Assembly (NCBI RefSeq): GCF_002811765.1
Contig: NZ_NPDR01000002.1
Coordinates: 186,001 to 250,000, forward strand
Length of the DNA: 64,000 nucleotides
Reading direction: 5' to 3'
Source of the DNA: Leptospira saintgironsiae
Lineage (GTDB): Bacteria; Spirochaetota; Leptospiria; Leptospirales; Leptospiraceae
The notes under the pieces are model-generated. The model made no database searches, was not told the DNA's origin, and was given only the letters and a program-made list of their open reading frames with translations. Positions 10,417 through 19,647 of this stretch are shown in pieces (positions within the stretch are counted from its first letter, which is position 1; each line of letters opens with the position of its first letter). The position numbers were made by a program, and so were the translations under genes.

Positions 10417-10899
10417 ATGGCAACGAAGAAGGAAAAAGACAATAGCCCTCAACCTCTGGTAAATAAAAAAGCCAAGTTTAACTTCGAATTGATCTCATTC
10501 ATCGAAGCAGGCATCGTTTTGTCTGGATCCGAAGTTAAAAGTCTCAGAGAAAAAAAAGCAAACCTGACTGATGCATTTGCTAAGATTAAGAATGGAGAAG
10601 TTTACCTGGATAGTTTTTCCATTACTCCGTACAAGAACGGAGGATATACAAACCATCCTGATATTCGCCCACGTAAACTTCTATTGAATAGAAAAGAGAT
10701 AGATAAACTAGATAAACAGATCAAAGAAAAGGGATTGGTGCTCGTCGCTACTAAAGTATATTTTAAAGACAACCGTTGGGCGAAAGTGGAGTTAGCATTA
10801 GGAAAACCTAAAAAACTCTACGATAAACGGGAAGATATGAAAAAAAGCGACGCAAAACTGGAAATCGCGAGAGCGATGAAGACCAAGAATTACTCCTAA
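10417..10899 (+). CDS. smpB: SsrA-binding protein SmpB
   Basis: SmpB binds tmRNA and brings it to stalled ribosomes for trans-translation. The 160-residue protein shows the family core [33 protein letters not shown] and the basic C-terminal [16 protein letters not shown] tail that enters the mRNA channel. The N-terminal 12 residues are charged and probably disordered. I see no tmRNA gene next to it in this window. The stop is followed immediately by the ATG of der, with no intervening base, which points to a smpB-der-plsY operon. Confidence 0.95.
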   Translation: MATKKEKDNSPQPLVNKKAKFNFELISFIEAGIVLSGSEVKSLREKKANLTDAFAKIKNGEVYLDSFSITPYKNGGYTNHPDIRPRKLLLNRKEIDKLDKQIKEKGLVLVATKVYFKDNRWAKVELALGKPKKLYDKREDMKKSDAKLEIARAMKTKNYS

Positions 10900-12276
10900 A
10901 TGTCCTCTAAAAAAAGAGTTCCAATTATTAGCATTGTAGGACGCCAGAACGTTGGCAAGTCCACATTATTCAACGCACTTCTTAAAAAGAAATTAGCGAT
11001 CACCGAAGATTATCCTGGTGTGACGCGTGATGTTCTTCGTGCTCGTGTTTTAAATCCGGAGAGGGGGCTTGATTTTATTCTCGCCGATACTCCGGGTCTG
11101 GATATAGAAAGACCAGAAAGTTTAGAAGAAGCAGTTCTCGAAAATGCTTTCAGACAAGTTGCTGAATCAGACCTTGTAGTTTTTCTTTTAGATCTACATG
11201 AAGTTACTTCTTATGATTCCAGACTCATTGATAAATTCAGAAAAGATCCGGAACTAAATCAGATACCAGTATTGTACTGCGTAAACAAAGTGGATCATCC
11301 GGAAGACGAAGAAGATCTAGATTCTTTTTATAAGATGGGTTTGTCTGAGATCCTACCAATTTCTGCCATAGGAAGAAGGAACCTGCCTCTTCTTTTGGAA
11401 AAAATTGCATTCTTACTTCCAACTGCGAAAAGAAAAAACCAAACCACGGAAGAAGGAGAAACACCTTCTACTTCTACGGAAGATTTCAGTCTTGCAATCG
11501 TAGGTAAACCAAACGCTGGAAAATCCAGTTTATTAAATGCACTTTGTGGATATGATAGAGCAGTTGTGAGCGAAGTTGCAGGAACAACTAGAGACTCTGT
11601 GGATACCACCGTTACATTTGACGGTAAAAAGATCCGTATCACAGACACTGCAGGTATCCGTAGAAAATCTGATAAGGCAGAAGCCTTGGAATTTTACTCT
11701 TACCAAAGAACAAAAAGAACCATCGAAAATTCGGATGTGGTCATTCATCTTTTAGATGCGCTCAAAGGATTTGGAGAATTCGATAAAAAGATCGTAGGAA
11801 TGCTCCAAGAAGAAGGAAAACCATTCTTACTCGCTGTAAATAAATGGGATGCAATAGAAGATAAGGATAATGATTCCTTTAAAAACTACCAAGAACGTTT
11901 ATACTCCAGATTTCCTCTCTTAAGAGAGATACAAATTATCACTCTAAGCGCTAAGGAAAAACAAAGAATTCATAAGATGATGGAGATGACCATTGATCTA
12001 GCGGCTCGTTCTAAGAAAAAAATCTCCACTTCTGAATTGAACCAATCGCTTAGAGCTTGGATGGCGGAAGCAGGTAGGTCCTTCTCCGCAAACAAACCTC
12101 CTAAGATGTTGTATTGTACTCAAGTTTCTGTTTCTCCATTTCATCTTATCTTATTCGTAAACCATATAGATTATTTTAAATCCAATTTATTGGCATTCAT
12201 TAAGAAGAAGTTAACTGAGAAATATAATTTGAAAGGGATACCGATCCGTTTAGAATTGAGATCTGATAGAAAATGA
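10900..12276 (+). CDS. der: Ribosome-assembly GTPase Der (EngA)
   Basis: Der is a tandem-GTPase factor for 50S subunit maturation. The first G domain has [15 protein letters not shown] and NKVD; the second has [19 protein letters not shown] and NKWD. A C-terminal KH-like domain (about residues 360-458) includes [12 protein letters not shown]. The length of 458 residues is typical. An acidic, Thr/Ser-rich linker (about residues 185-200) separates the two G domains. It begins right at the smpB stop and its own stop overlaps the plsY ATG (ATGA). Confidence 0.97.
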   Translation: MSSKKRVPIISIVGRQNVGKSTLFNALLKKKLAITEDYPGVTRDVLRARVLNPERGLDFILADTPGLDIERPESLEEAVLENAFRQVAESDLVVFLLDLHEVTSYDSRLIDKFRKDPELNQIPVLYCVNKVDHPEDEEDLDSFYKMGLSEILPISAIGRRNLPLLLEKIAFLLPTAKRKNQTTEEGETPSTSTEDFSLAIVGKPNAGKSSLLNALCGYDRAVVSEVAGTTRDSVDTTVTFDGKKIRITDTAGIRRKSDKAEALEFYSYQRTKRTIENSDVVIHLLDALKGFGEFDKKIVGMLQEEGKPFLLAVNKWDAIEDKDNDSFKNYQERLYSRFPLLREIQIITLSAKEKQRIHKMMEMTIDLAARSKKKISTSELNQSLRAWMAEAGRSFSANKPPKMLYCTQVSVSPFHLILFVNHIDYFKSNLLAFIKKKLTEKYNLKGIPIRLELRSDRK

Positions 12277-12905
12277 ACGAACTGTATTCATATTTTTTAC
12301 CGGCATCTTTTCTTTTAGGCTCTATTCCTTTTGGATTTTTGGCCGCTAAATATAAAGGCATAGATATCAGGAAAAAAGGAAGCGGGAATATCGGTGCCAC
12401 AAATGTAACCCGTATGCTTGGTTGGAAGATTGGACTTCCAGTTTTACTTTTAGATATAGTTAAGGGAGCAGTTTTTCCACTCACCATCCGATTGATCTAC
12501 GGAGAATCCCAAGAGTTACTTTCTCTTTTTTGCGGAGTTGTTGCTGTCCTTGGTCATATGTTTTCTCCCTTCTTAAAGTTTAAAGGGGGGAAGGGAGTGG
12601 CGACTAGCTTCGGAGTATTTGCAGTGCTTGCTCCAGGACCAATACTAATCACATTGATTGTATTCTTAAGTTTGAAAAAGATCTATGGATTTGTGTCCAT
12701 CGGTTCTATCGGAGGAGCAATCACTCTACCCATTTCGTATTATCTGCTTTCTTTAATAGAAGGAAAAAGTTTTAATACACCTATCTTTTGGGCCATAATA
12801 TGTATCAGTTCTACAATCTTGGTTTTACATAGAACCAATCTGATCCGATTGATCAAAGGCCAAGAGTTTGCTTCTGATAAAGAGAAGTATAAAGACCAAG
12901 AATAA
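12273..12905 (+). CDS. plsY: Acyl-phosphate:glycerol-3-phosphate acyltransferase PlsY
   Basis: An inner-membrane enzyme that makes lysophosphatidic acid from acyl phosphate, the first acylation of phospholipid synthesis. Motifs include [20 protein letters not shown], the [12 protein letters not shown] loop, [21 protein letters not shown] and [15 protein letters not shown]. It has about five to six membrane segments over 210 residues. The ATG overlaps the der stop by 4 bases. Confidence 0.95.
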   Translation: MNELYSYFLPASFLLGSIPFGFLAAKYKGIDIRKKGSGNIGATNVTRMLGWKIGLPVLLLDIVKGAVFPLTIRLIYGESQELLSLFCGVVAVLGHMFSPFLKFKGGKGVATSFGVFAVLAPGPILITLIVFLSLKKIYGFVSIGSIGGAITLPISYYLLSLIEGKSFNTPIFWAIICISSTILVLHRTNLIRLIKGQEFASDKEKYKDQE

Positions 12906-12982
12906 AGTTTTTCTAAAATTTCCCAAGCTCAGTTTTAGGCTTGAATTTGGAAGGGATCGGATTTAGAAATCTTCCTTAAGGT

Positions 12983-13675
12983 ATGATTCACAAGGAGATA
13001 GACGAAAACCGTACCAGAGAAGAGAAGATCGATAGTCTAAATCGATTCTTGCAAGCTCATCCTTTGGCGGAGATCCAAGATCTATACAAATGGCTCTATT
13101 ACGGAGAATTTGGCGAGATCGCCATCCAGGAATTTTATACTGAAAAGAAAAATGCTCCTGCTCTTCATTCCATGCTCGAAGAGTTAAGATTTGACGGAGA
13201 TAATAATATTTCTCCTGAAAATGTTTGGGAACCACTTGGTTTTTCGCAAAGATACCTGATGATCTATCTTACACCTTATTATAATATGGAATATCCATTG
13301 ATGAGAGTTGTAAATCTGATCCAAAGATCCTCTGCATTCCAAGGTTATCGAATGAGATTTAAATTGGATTGGATCTTACTCAAAGACGAAATCGTTTCTA
13401 GAAATATTGGATTTTCCAAACAAGACTTTATCAATTTCGAAGACAGGATCCAATTCCATCAATTGCCTGAATTGGATTTTTCAGATACATTTAAACAAAA
13501 TTATCCGGCCGCTAAAAGAATTATCGCAGGCAAATTATTCTTCGAATATTTTCCAGAATTCATAGGTGAACCAAGAGGGTTTACCTTACTCGAGGATGAA
13601 GCAGGTTCTTCCATTCCAGAAGAGGAAGAAGAGATGGTTTATACTCGTTGGGAAGGAGAAGGAGAGGCATTGTAA
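12983..13675 (+). CDS. Conserved-looking protein of unknown function (230 aa)
   Basis: I do not recognise this family. The 230-residue product is soluble, with no signal peptide or membrane segment, and rich in aromatic and acidic residues. It has an N-terminal helical stretch (IDENRTREEKIDSLNRFL, QDLYKWLYYGEFGEI) and an acidic C-terminal tail (EEEEEMVY). The WLYYGEFGE segment followed by a mixed alpha/beta middle may be a small regulatory fold, but nothing catalytic is evident. The ATG sits next to AAGGT at 12978-12982. It stands alone, with 77 bases upstream and a repeat fragment downstream. Confidence 0.75.
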   Translation: MIHKEIDENRTREEKIDSLNRFLQAHPLAEIQDLYKWLYYGEFGEIAIQEFYTEKKNAPALHSMLEELRFDGDNNISPENVWEPLGFSQRYLMIYLTPYYNMEYPLMRVVNLIQRSSAFQGYRMRFKLDWILLKDEIVSRNIGFSKQDFINFEDRIQFHQLPELDFSDTFKQNYPAAKRIIAGKLFFEYFPEFIGEPRGFTLLEDEAGSSIPEEEEEMVYTRWEGEGEAL

Positions 13676-13703
13676 GAGCCCCTGCAACCTACTCTGATTC
13701 GCT

Positions 13704-13720
13704 TGTTGGAGTTCCTACAA
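13704..13720. repeat. Fragment of the intergenic repeat family
   Basis: The string TGTTGGAGTTCCTACAA differs at one base from TGTTGGAATTCCTACAA in the 7.2 kb copy. The flanking CACAGAG-type arms are absent here, so this is a core-only fragment. It lies between two unknown genes. Confidence 0.5.
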
Positions 13721-13811
13721 ACGGTGCAAAACTTGCCTTTTTTCCTCGAAATTTCTTTCTTTACAAAACTTCCCGAATAGTCTAAATTTTGTAAAAATAG
13801 GATTCGCAGTT

Positions 13812-14024
13812 ATGTTACAAGAAATCAATGCAGCCGGAAGTAATAACCGAGCGGCCCAACAATTCTCCCAATCCGAATTCACTATCCGTAATATGCCGGA
13901 TCGTCTTCACCCGCTTAGCAATATGGACACAGTTGTTACAGCGCCGAAGAGTCTCGCCAAGGTAGGCGTAAATACCGACGATCAAATGACACGCAGGGGT
14001 TATCTAATCGATCTAAATGCATGA
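13812..14024 (+). CDS. Small protein of unknown function (70 aa)
   Basis: A 70-residue frame with an ATG start, preceded by an AT-rich leader. It encodes a hydrophilic protein without signal peptide or membrane segment, with an Asn/Gln-rich start and a C-terminal RRGYLIDLNA. A strong intrinsic terminator follows 30 bases after the stop and nothing else lies between, which supports a real monocistronic gene. I know no function. The codon use resembles its neighbours. Confidence 0.6.
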   Translation: MLQEINAAGSNNRAAQQFSQSEFTIRNMPDRLHPLSNMDTVVTAPKSLAKVGVNTDDQMTRRGYLIDLNA

Positions 14025-14052
14025 TCTTTCAGATACAGACTAAATCGAGAGG

Positions 14053-14079
14053 AAAACCCGGCCCAAGGCCGGGTTTTTT
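14053..14079 (+). terminator. Strong intrinsic terminator
   Basis: An 11-bp perfect stem, AAAACCCGGCC with GGCCGGGTTTT, around a CAA loop, followed by further T residues. It ends the transcript of the 70-residue gene and insulates the EamA gene 50-80 bases downstream. Confidence 0.92.
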
Positions 14080-14135
14080 ATTATACTCCTCTTCAAGAGG
14101 TGAACAAAAAAACTGGTAATGAGGCAGAACTAGGG

Positions 14136-15068
14136 ATGTTCCAAAATCAATCTATAAAATTCTTTATCCTACTCGTGATCGCCATGGTGAGTTGGGGATT
14201 CGCCTGGCCTTCGGCAAAATCAATCGTGGGCACGGAACCTCCGATCGTAATCGTATTCTGGAGGTTCTTAGCAACGGCGCTTTCTTTAGTTCCAGTTCTG
14301 ATCATCAGAAAAGAATCAATCGCCTTACCTGATAAAAAAGGATTACTACAGGTTGTAATAGGCGCAGTATTATACACGATATACAATCAATTCTTCTTAT
14401 TAGGACTTAGCCAAGGTTTGGCCGGAGCAGGTGGAGTACTCGTTACCACAATGAATCCGATCTTTACGTATATTTTGGTCCACACATTCCAAAGAAAACT
14501 TCCTTCCGGGAAAGAATTCATAGGTTTATTCATAGGATTAACCGGCGGATTCTTACTCTTAAAAATTTGGGAAGGAGATTGGACGTTACTATTCCAATCA
14601 GGAAACGTTTACTTTTTACTTTGCGCATTTAGTTGGGCGATTTTAAGTATGAATAGCCATAGCACGGGACAAAGAATGTCTCCTATGGTTTATAGCTTTT
14701 ATGTATTCAGCATTGGAACAGTTCTGGATCTATTTCTTGCATTTCCATATGATCTAGGCGGAGTGATGGATAATGATTGGAATTTCTGGGTTCAGTTACT
14801 TTATCTTTCCGTAATATCTACAACTTTCGGGACTACAGTGTATTTTTATGCATCCAGTAGATTGGGATCCAGGACGGCGAGTTCGTTTATATTCTTAGTT
14901 CCAGTCACGGCCCTCTTCGGAAGTTGGATCTTTTTGGGAGAAGAGCCTAAATTAAGCACATTACTTGGCGGATTATTTGCTATTTCTTCAGTGATTATAT
15001 TAAATAGAACGCAAGGTAAAAAAGAAGAAGTTTCTGCAACGGAAGAAGAGCTAGAAGTTCCGAATTAA
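14136..15068 (+). CDS. EamA/DMT-family transporter
   Basis: An inner-membrane protein of about 310 residues with ten hydrophobic segments in two homologous halves, the layout of drug/metabolite transporters. Family-like features are the first-segment MVSWGFAWPSAK and the second EamA repeat with TTFGTTVYFYASSRLG, FLVPVTALFGSWIFLGE and the closing LGGLFAISSVIILNR. The substrate is not predictable. I favour ATG 14136 (GAGG at 14121-14124); an in-frame GTG at 14100 would add 12 hydrophilic residues. The stop overlaps the stop of the convergent small gene by 4 bases. Confidence 0.85.
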   Translation: MFQNQSIKFFILLVIAMVSWGFAWPSAKSIVGTEPPIVIVFWRFLATALSLVPVLIIRKESIALPDKKGLLQVVIGAVLYTIYNQFFLLGLSQGLAGAGGVLVTTMNPIFTYILVHTFQRKLPSGKEFIGLFIGLTGGFLLLKIWEGDWTLLFQSGNVYFLLCAFSWAILSMNSHSTGQRMSPMVYSFYVFSIGTVLDLFLAFPYDLGGVMDNDWNFWVQLLYLSVISTTFGTTVYFYASSRLGSRTASSFIFLVPVTALFGSWIFLGEEPKLSTLLGGLFAISSVIILNRTQGKKEEVSATEEELEVPN

Positions 15069-15286
15069 CCCCAATTACTTTTATAAAAATGTTTACCCTT
15101 AGGAGCTACCTGGAAACCTTCCGGGTGCTCCACGATTAGACTGGCTTCTTTTAGATCTTCTAAATGAGGCCTTAAATTCCATTCGGTAAGAGAAGTATTC
15201 AATTCTAAATCCCTCATTGTAAGAAATCCTCCTTCGGAGGACGCCCTATAAATATCTTGCAGGATTTGATTTTCAACGCTACTCAT
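15065..15286 (-). CDS. Small winged-helix-like protein of unknown function (73 aa)
   Basis: A 73-residue product resembling a compact winged helix: an N-terminal helix (SSVENQILQDIYRAS), a recognition-type stretch (MRDLELNTSLTEWNLRPHLEDLKEASLI) and a beta wing (VEHPEGFQVAPKGKHFY). It could bind DNA or act as a small adaptor, but that is inference from shape only. It lies 12 bases downstream of the EAL gene on the same strand and is probably in one transcript with it. Confidence 0.65.
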   Translation of the reverse strand: MSSVENQILQDIYRASSEGGFLTMRDLELNTSLTEWNLRPHLEDLKEASLIVEHPEGFQVAPKGKHFYKSNWG

Positions 15287-15298
15287 TGAAACCGTTTT

Positions 15299-16510
15299 TT
15301 AGTATAGGCGAGGAGCGGTCACGTCCAAAAATACATAGGCACCCGATTCTACTTCTCTGCTAAAAACAATCAGATCTTTCACCGCGTCGCTATCAAAGTA
15401 ACGCTCACTCATTCCCCAATCATCTGGCTTTCTCATAGAATCTCTAAGCTGTCTGTAAAAATAGGGGAGGTAAGACCAGTTTTTACCGATCCCGTGGCTT
15501 GTTTCTCTAAAAGAATCTTCTCCTGTTCTCATATAATAAGGAGACAATTGAGTTCCCTTAGAATCAGTAATATATACCCTATGGATCTCTTTAGAAGATT
15601 GAAAAACTGTATAAGCATCGATCAAATATCTATTAGCTATTTTTAATATAGGAAAAGGACTTAGAAATTCCCCTAAAGTCAGCCGGATCTTATTCTCAAA
15701 ATTCAATTCCTGACGAAGTGCTTCCATTTTTTTCTGATGAAAAAATTTCACCATTTCTTTGATAGATAAAGAAGGTTCCTTGCCCGTAGAAAGTTCTGCT
15801 CCCGGTCTCAAAAGTAAAAATCCCTGTAGGAATCTTGCTCCTCCTTCCAATGCAAAATACAATTCTTCCTGGGTTTCTAAGCCCTCATATAGAACAGAAG
15901 CTCCTAAGGAGAACGCCAAGTCACGTATATGTTCTAATACTTTTCTGACAGAAGGAGAACGAGAAGATGCTCTTATTAATCTAAGATCTAATTTTAAAAA
16001 GTCCGGGCGGAGAAGTCCCACTCTTTCTATACCAGAAGCCTCCGATCCTAAATCGTCCAGAGCGATCTTGAATCCGTAAGCGCGGAGAAGGTCCACTGCG
16101 ATCCTTAATGAGTCCAGGCTTCCAGAAAATTCTTCTTCAGTAACTTCTAAGATGATACGATTCGGTTCTATTCCATATTCTCTGGCTAACCGTAATAATC
16201 GAAAGGAATCAATCCTTTCATTTTCCAATTCTCTATAAAGACGATTGGGAGAAATATTCAGGAATAATTTAGATTGGTCCGGATGTACTTTAAGTTTTTC
16301 TAATGCTTTCGTCCAGAGGCCTTCTTCTAATTCTCCCAGTTCAGAATCGGATAGCCCTGCCTCAGCGGAGAATAAATAACCTGCAGAAACAATATCGTCT
16401 CCAGTTTTCTTACGTGCCAAAACCTCATGAGCGAAAATTTGCCCATCTTCAACAGACAAGATCGGTTGGAAGAATGGTATAATTTCCGTTTCTTGTTCCT
16501 GGAGGATCAT
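15299..16510 (-). CDS. EAL-domain (c-di-GMP phosphodiesterase-type) protein with a C-terminal sensory domain
   Basis: Residues about 12-245 form an EAL domain. The signature reads HEVLAR (EVL in place of EAL), followed by NISPN, ILEVTEEEF, KIALDDLGSEASG, FLKLDLRLI and YEGLETQEE, so the metal-binding and catalytic acids appear present and hydrolysis of c-di-GMP is plausible. Residues about 265-403 form a separate domain (YTVFQSSKEIHRVYITDSKGTQLS ... AYVFLDVTAPRLY) that looks like a PAS/Cache-type module; EAL plus such a domain recalls YkuI. There is no membrane segment. The 105-base upstream region is AT-rich and holds its promoter. Confidence 0.87.
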   Translation of the reverse strand: MILQEQETEIIPFFQPILSVEDGQIFAHEVLARKKTGDDIVSAGYLFSAEAGLSDSELGELEEGLWTKALEKLKVHPDQSKLFLNISPNRLYRELENERIDSFRLLRLAREYGIEPNRIILEVTEEEFSGSLDSLRIAVDLLRAYGFKIALDDLGSEASGIERVGLLRPDFLKLDLRLIRASSRSPSVRKVLEHIRDLAFSLGASVLYEGLETQEELYFALEGGARFLQGFLLLRPGAELSTGKEPSLSIKEMVKFFHQKKMEALRQELNFENKIRLTLGEFLSPFPILKIANRYLIDAYTVFQSSKEIHRVYITDSKGTQLSPYYMRTGEDSFRETSHGIGKNWSYLPYFYRQLRDSMRKPDDWGMSERYFDSDAVKDLIVFSREVESGAYVFLDVTAPRLY

Positions 16511-16615
16511 TGTTCGTTATCTTGGATATTGTTATCGTTATAGCAAACTTAAATCCAGAATCGAATGAGTTTTGAATCCAAATACGTTAATATTATTAAT
16601 TTAGTTTAATATAAT

Positions 16616-17032
16616 TTAAACCGTAGGAAGAACCTCTAAAAACTTCGCAGGACGTTTGCGATTCAGATCTAATAAGGCCCATTCTGTGCTCGCTTGGCAG
16701 GCGACCTTACCATTCGACAAAAGTATTTTTTGCTCGAAGACCGCTCTTGTAGGAGAAGTCAAAACCAGATCAGACTCGATTGTGATCTCTTCTGGATAAG
16801 AGATCTCTTTTATAAATTTCAGATTTAAATTTAAGATCACCGGACCAAAACCTTTGTCTGCGAATTCTTCCATTGGAGCACCCCATTCTCTCATGGCTCT
16901 CATTCTGGCCTCATCCAAATAACCTTGGTAGTTCTTATTATTTACATGTCTGTTTGCGTCCAACTCGTCCCATCTTACATTTAAAGAATGTTTATGGCCT
17001 TCTCTGATTTTTTGTGTTTCTGCAGTTTCCAT
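16616..17032 (-). CDS. Acyl-CoA thioesterase, hotdog fold (4HBT-like)
   Basis: A 138-residue hotdog-fold protein. The motif VRWDELDANRHVNNKNYQGYLDEARM matches the 4-hydroxybenzoyl-CoA/YbgC thioesterase group, with the catalytic aspartate region ELDANRHVNN. The rest shows the expected LKFIKEISYPEEITIESDL strand pattern. The acyl substrate is unknown. It sits 3 bases downstream of the tetR gene, so it is the last gene of the hemO-MFS-tetR run or of the tetR transcript. Confidence 0.82.
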   Translation of the reverse strand: METAETQKIREGHKHSLNVRWDELDANRHVNNKNYQGYLDEARMRAMREWGAPMEEFADKGFGPVILNLNLKFIKEISYPEEITIESDLVLTSPTRAVFEQKILLSNGKVACQASTEWALLDLNRKRPAKFLEVLPTV

Positions 17033-17035
17033 TTT

Positions 17036-17641
17036 TTATTCCTTATGGTCCAAAATGTGTATTAGAAATTTGTAAAAGTTTTCTGTTGGTCCCAATGAAC
17101 CGCTTGCTCTACCTACAAGAAGGGCTCCTCTCCATGAGGATTCCAGAAACAGAGCGAATTCTCTATCAGTGCCGGAAATATTCAATTTTTTGAACGATCT
17201 CGCTTTCTGGCTGACAACTGCCAGTTGGTCCAAGGCGGAATCGAAATAGTTTTTGAGAGGTTTTTGTAGAGAAGTTTCAGAATGGCCTAGCTCCTGGCCG
17301 AATACATTGACTAAGCAGGAGACACCTTCTTTTAGGTTTTTTTTCTCCAGTTTGATCCTTTCTTTATATAAATTCAAAAGAGAAGATATCGGATCTTCTT
17401 TTGTTTTTTGAAGGATCTTTTCATTCCATAAGATTGCATTTTCAGAATAGTATTCTAAAACCTCTGACGCAAAGTCCTGTTTAGTGGGAAAATAATTATA
17501 AAAGGAAGCCTTGGGGATTTCGGCCTCGTCTGCGATTTCTTGGATACCTGTTGCTGAATATCCGAATTTACGAAAACGATCAATCCCTTTTAGGATAAGA
17601 GTATGCCTCTTCTCCTTTGCAGATTCTGCACTAATTCTCAT
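17036..17641 (-). CDS. TetR/AcrR-family transcriptional regulator
   Basis: A 201-residue TetR-type repressor. The N-terminal helix-turn-helix reads GIQEIADEAEIPKASFYNYFPTKQDF; the C-terminal part is a helical ligand domain. It lies downstream of the MFS gene and upstream of the thioesterase. A near-perfect 26-bp palindrome lies 6 bases upstream of its ATG and overlaps a good promoter, so autoregulation is likely. No Shine-Dalgarno sequence is visible; the promoter spacing suggests a leaderless mRNA. Confidence 0.9.
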   Translation of the reverse strand: MRISAESAKEKRHTLILKGIDRFRKFGYSATGIQEIADEAEIPKASFYNYFPTKQDFASEVLEYYSENAILWNEKILQKTKEDPISSLLNLYKERIKLEKKNLKEGVSCLVNVFGQELGHSETSLQKPLKNYFDSALDQLAVVSQKARSFKKLNISGTDREFALFLESSWRGALLVGRASGSLGPTENFYKFLIHILDHKE

Positions 17642-17647
17642 ACAAAA

Positions 17648-17673
17648 TTAATACGACCGATTGGTCGCATTAA
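17648..17673 (-). promoter_or_regulatory. TetR operator overlapping the tetR promoter
   Basis: A 26-bp palindrome with one mismatch: arms TTAATACGACC and GGTCGCATTAA around GATT. On the minus strand it lies across a promoter with -35 TTGATT (17672-17677), an 18-base spacer and -10 TATTAA (17648-17653). The start codon lies 6 bases beyond the -10, so transcription would start at or near the ATG. This is the expected position for autorepression by the adjacent TetR. Confidence 0.75.
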
Positions 17674-18920
17674 TCAAGTCTTTTTTCTTTTTCTAAAATT
17701 TTAGATAATAGGGGAAGGGTAACTAAAACCAGTAAAACTTCCAAGGCACCATATAGAATTCCTGTAAATTCGAGGCCGGAGGCCCTATCATATATATTAC
17801 TGAAAGTTTCTTGGGCGGAGATTGAGACTAATGGCCCTAGGAGAAATCCCAAGGAACCGAGTCCTGTAAACACAGTCATTACGCTTGCATTAAAACCGCT
17901 GGGCGCAAGTGAAGAAGCAAGTCTCATCGCAGGCACATACATGATCCCAGCACCAATTCCGCATGCGATCATGGACAGGTATAGTCCTGAAGAAGTATTC
18001 AAAAATCCAGTGCTTGCCTGTGCGATCCCATAAATGAAAGAACCGATCCAAACTAAAGAGATGGAATTCCATCTTCTGGAAAGTAGCGCAGCAGGAAGAG
18101 ATAATACACTCATGAGTAGGAACATGACTCCGAAAAGTCCACCTACTTGTCCTGGGGAAAATCCTAGATCTTCTCTTAAATGTAAATTTAAAGAACTTAA
18201 AAAATAACCTACAGTGAAACGATCCACAAAATGGAAAGCAATAGGGACGAGTAATAATGGAGAAAGTGCCAAGGCCGTTTTTGTTTTTTGCCAGCCTTCC
18301 CATTCTAATTTTTTGAGATTACCTTCTTCTAAAAAGAAAAAAGCCAAAATCCCCAAAAACAGAAGAATGAATCCTCCTACAAAAAATGGAAGAAGTGGGT
18401 TTTTATTCCCTAAAAATCCAAGAGATTGACCAACACCGCCTCCTAATGTAAGAAGTGTTCCGCCTAATCCGAATAAAATTCCTTTATTATAAAAACTAGA
18501 TGTTTGGTCCTTCTCTTTATCTGAAATACAGGTGAGAAGTAGACCTATCACAAAAATATGCGCCCCTCCTTCCAAAAATCTCAAAACAAAAAGAGAAGAG
18601 ATATTTGGCATAAATGGGAGAAGGGCTAGCAAAAACGCGTCCAATATAGCAAAAGTTCCGATTAATTTTTTTCTGGTTCCTAATTTATCCGATAGCCATC
18701 CAGCTAACGGTGAGAATAAAAAAGAACCAAGCATCGCGGAACTCTGGAACCAGGCTACTCCGTATCCGGTTCCACCCAATCTATCTTTTATGATCTCTTT
18801 ATATACCGGCACGATCATCGTAACCGGTAGCATTGCTAAAAAGATGAAGGATAATGTAATCCAGGGAAAAGAATCCGCCCCCAAGGAGGAGGATCCTTTT
18901 TTGGCAGATACTTTTAACAA
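17670..18920 (-). CDS. Major facilitator superfamily transporter
   Basis: An inner-membrane protein of 416 residues with about 12 hydrophobic segments. The loop motif GWLSDKLGTRKKL between segments 2 and 3 is the MFS signature, and the layout of two six-helix halves around a central loop (LEEGNLKKLEWEGWQK) fits. The substrate is not predictable from motifs. It begins with TTG, with GAGG nine bases upstream, right after the hemO stop, so it shares the hemO transcript. Its stop lies within the tetR operator. Confidence 0.87.
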   Translation of the reverse strand: MLKVSAKKGSSSLGADSFPWITLSFIFLAMLPVTMIVPVYKEIIKDRLGGTGYGVAWFQSSAMLGSFLFSPLAGWLSDKLGTRKKLIGTFAILDAFLLALLPFMPNISSLFVLRFLEGGAHIFVIGLLLTCISDKEKDQTSSFYNKGILFGLGGTLLTLGGGVGQSLGFLGNKNPLLPFFVGGFILLFLGILAFFFLEEGNLKKLEWEGWQKTKTALALSPLLLVPIAFHFVDRFTVGYFLSSLNLHLREDLGFSPGQVGGLFGVMFLLMSVLSLPAALLSRRWNSISLVWIGSFIYGIAQASTGFLNTSSGLYLSMIACGIGAGIMYVPAMRLASSLAPSGFNASVMTVFTGLGSLGFLLGPLVSISAQETFSNIYDRASGLEFTGILYGALEVLLVLVTLPLLSKILEKEKRLD

Positions 18921-18923
18921 AGA

Positions 18924-19604
18924 TCAGTGCCTCGCAGGACTCGCTAAAACTTCATCGAATTTGGCTTTGCCTATAGAAGAGATCAATGTTTCTTCCAACT
19001 CGTCGAAAATTTTTCCGTTCAATTTAAAAACTTCGTTAGCTTCTTGTACTATTTTTTCTTTTTCGGAATCGGAGAGAGAAAGGGAGTCTAAAGCAGTTCT
19101 ATATTTATCTTTAAAATCTTTCGGGCTGGAGATCTCAGGAAACTCGTAAAAATCCAGACCTGATGTTCCTTCTATTCCTAAAGCTTTAGCGGCTACTCTT
19201 TTTAAAATCTGTCCGCCAGAAAGATCTCCTAAATAACGAACATAACTATGGGCTACTAATAATTCCGGAGAAGTATTTGCAGTTTCTCTAATATGTTTTA
19301 CGTAAGCTTCTGTAGCTGGAGTAATTTTTGGAGAATGTCCCGGTTGGAAAAAATGTGCCAGGTCTTTTTCGATCATCCCTTTTCTATATAATTCCGGGAA
19401 TCTGATCTTTCCTACGATTGGATGGTCTTTTTTATTTTCCAACTCTTCTTCCATCGCTGCATAAACGAAATAAAAAGATTCCAAATGTTTAGCGTAACTT
19501 TTTGGCTCTAATACTCCTTTCATAAAGCAGCGAATGAATGCGTTGTTTTCCGCAATGGTATGAGATTCGGAGGTTCCGTCTCTTAATGCTTGGGCTAGGC
19601 TCAT
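18924..19604 (-). CDS. hemO: Haem oxygenase
   Basis: A biliverdin-producing haem oxygenase that releases iron from haem. The product of 226 residues has the proximal-histidine region TSESHTIAENNAFI and the distal-helix motif YVRYLGDLSGGQILKR that define the family. Haem oxygenase is used by pathogenic leptospires to take iron from haemoglobin; whether this organism does so is not shown here. I place the start at ATG 19604 (MSLAQ) because AGGAGA lies 7 bases upstream; an upstream in-frame start would add 12 residues. A 19-bp Fur-like palindrome lies 44 bases upstream. The MFS gene follows directly. Confidence 0.93.
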   Translation of the reverse strand: MSLAQALRDGTSESHTIAENNAFIRCFMKGVLEPKSYAKHLESFYFVYAAMEEELENKKDHPIVGKIRFPELYRKGMIEKDLAHFFQPGHSPKITPATEAYVKHIRETANTSPELLVAHSYVRYLGDLSGGQILKRVAAKALGIEGTSGLDFYEFPEISSPKDFKDKYRTALDSLSLSDSEKEKIVQEANEVFKLNGKIFDELEETLISSIGKAKFDEVLASPARH

Positions 19605-19647
19605 GGGGTTTCTCCTGACAATACTGTGACAAATGTTCAATTTTAGG

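Noticed and set aside
18532..19149. A 205-residue plus-strand frame opposite the MFS and hemO genes
   Set aside because: It overlaps two convincing genes on the other strand and looks like an antisense shadow.
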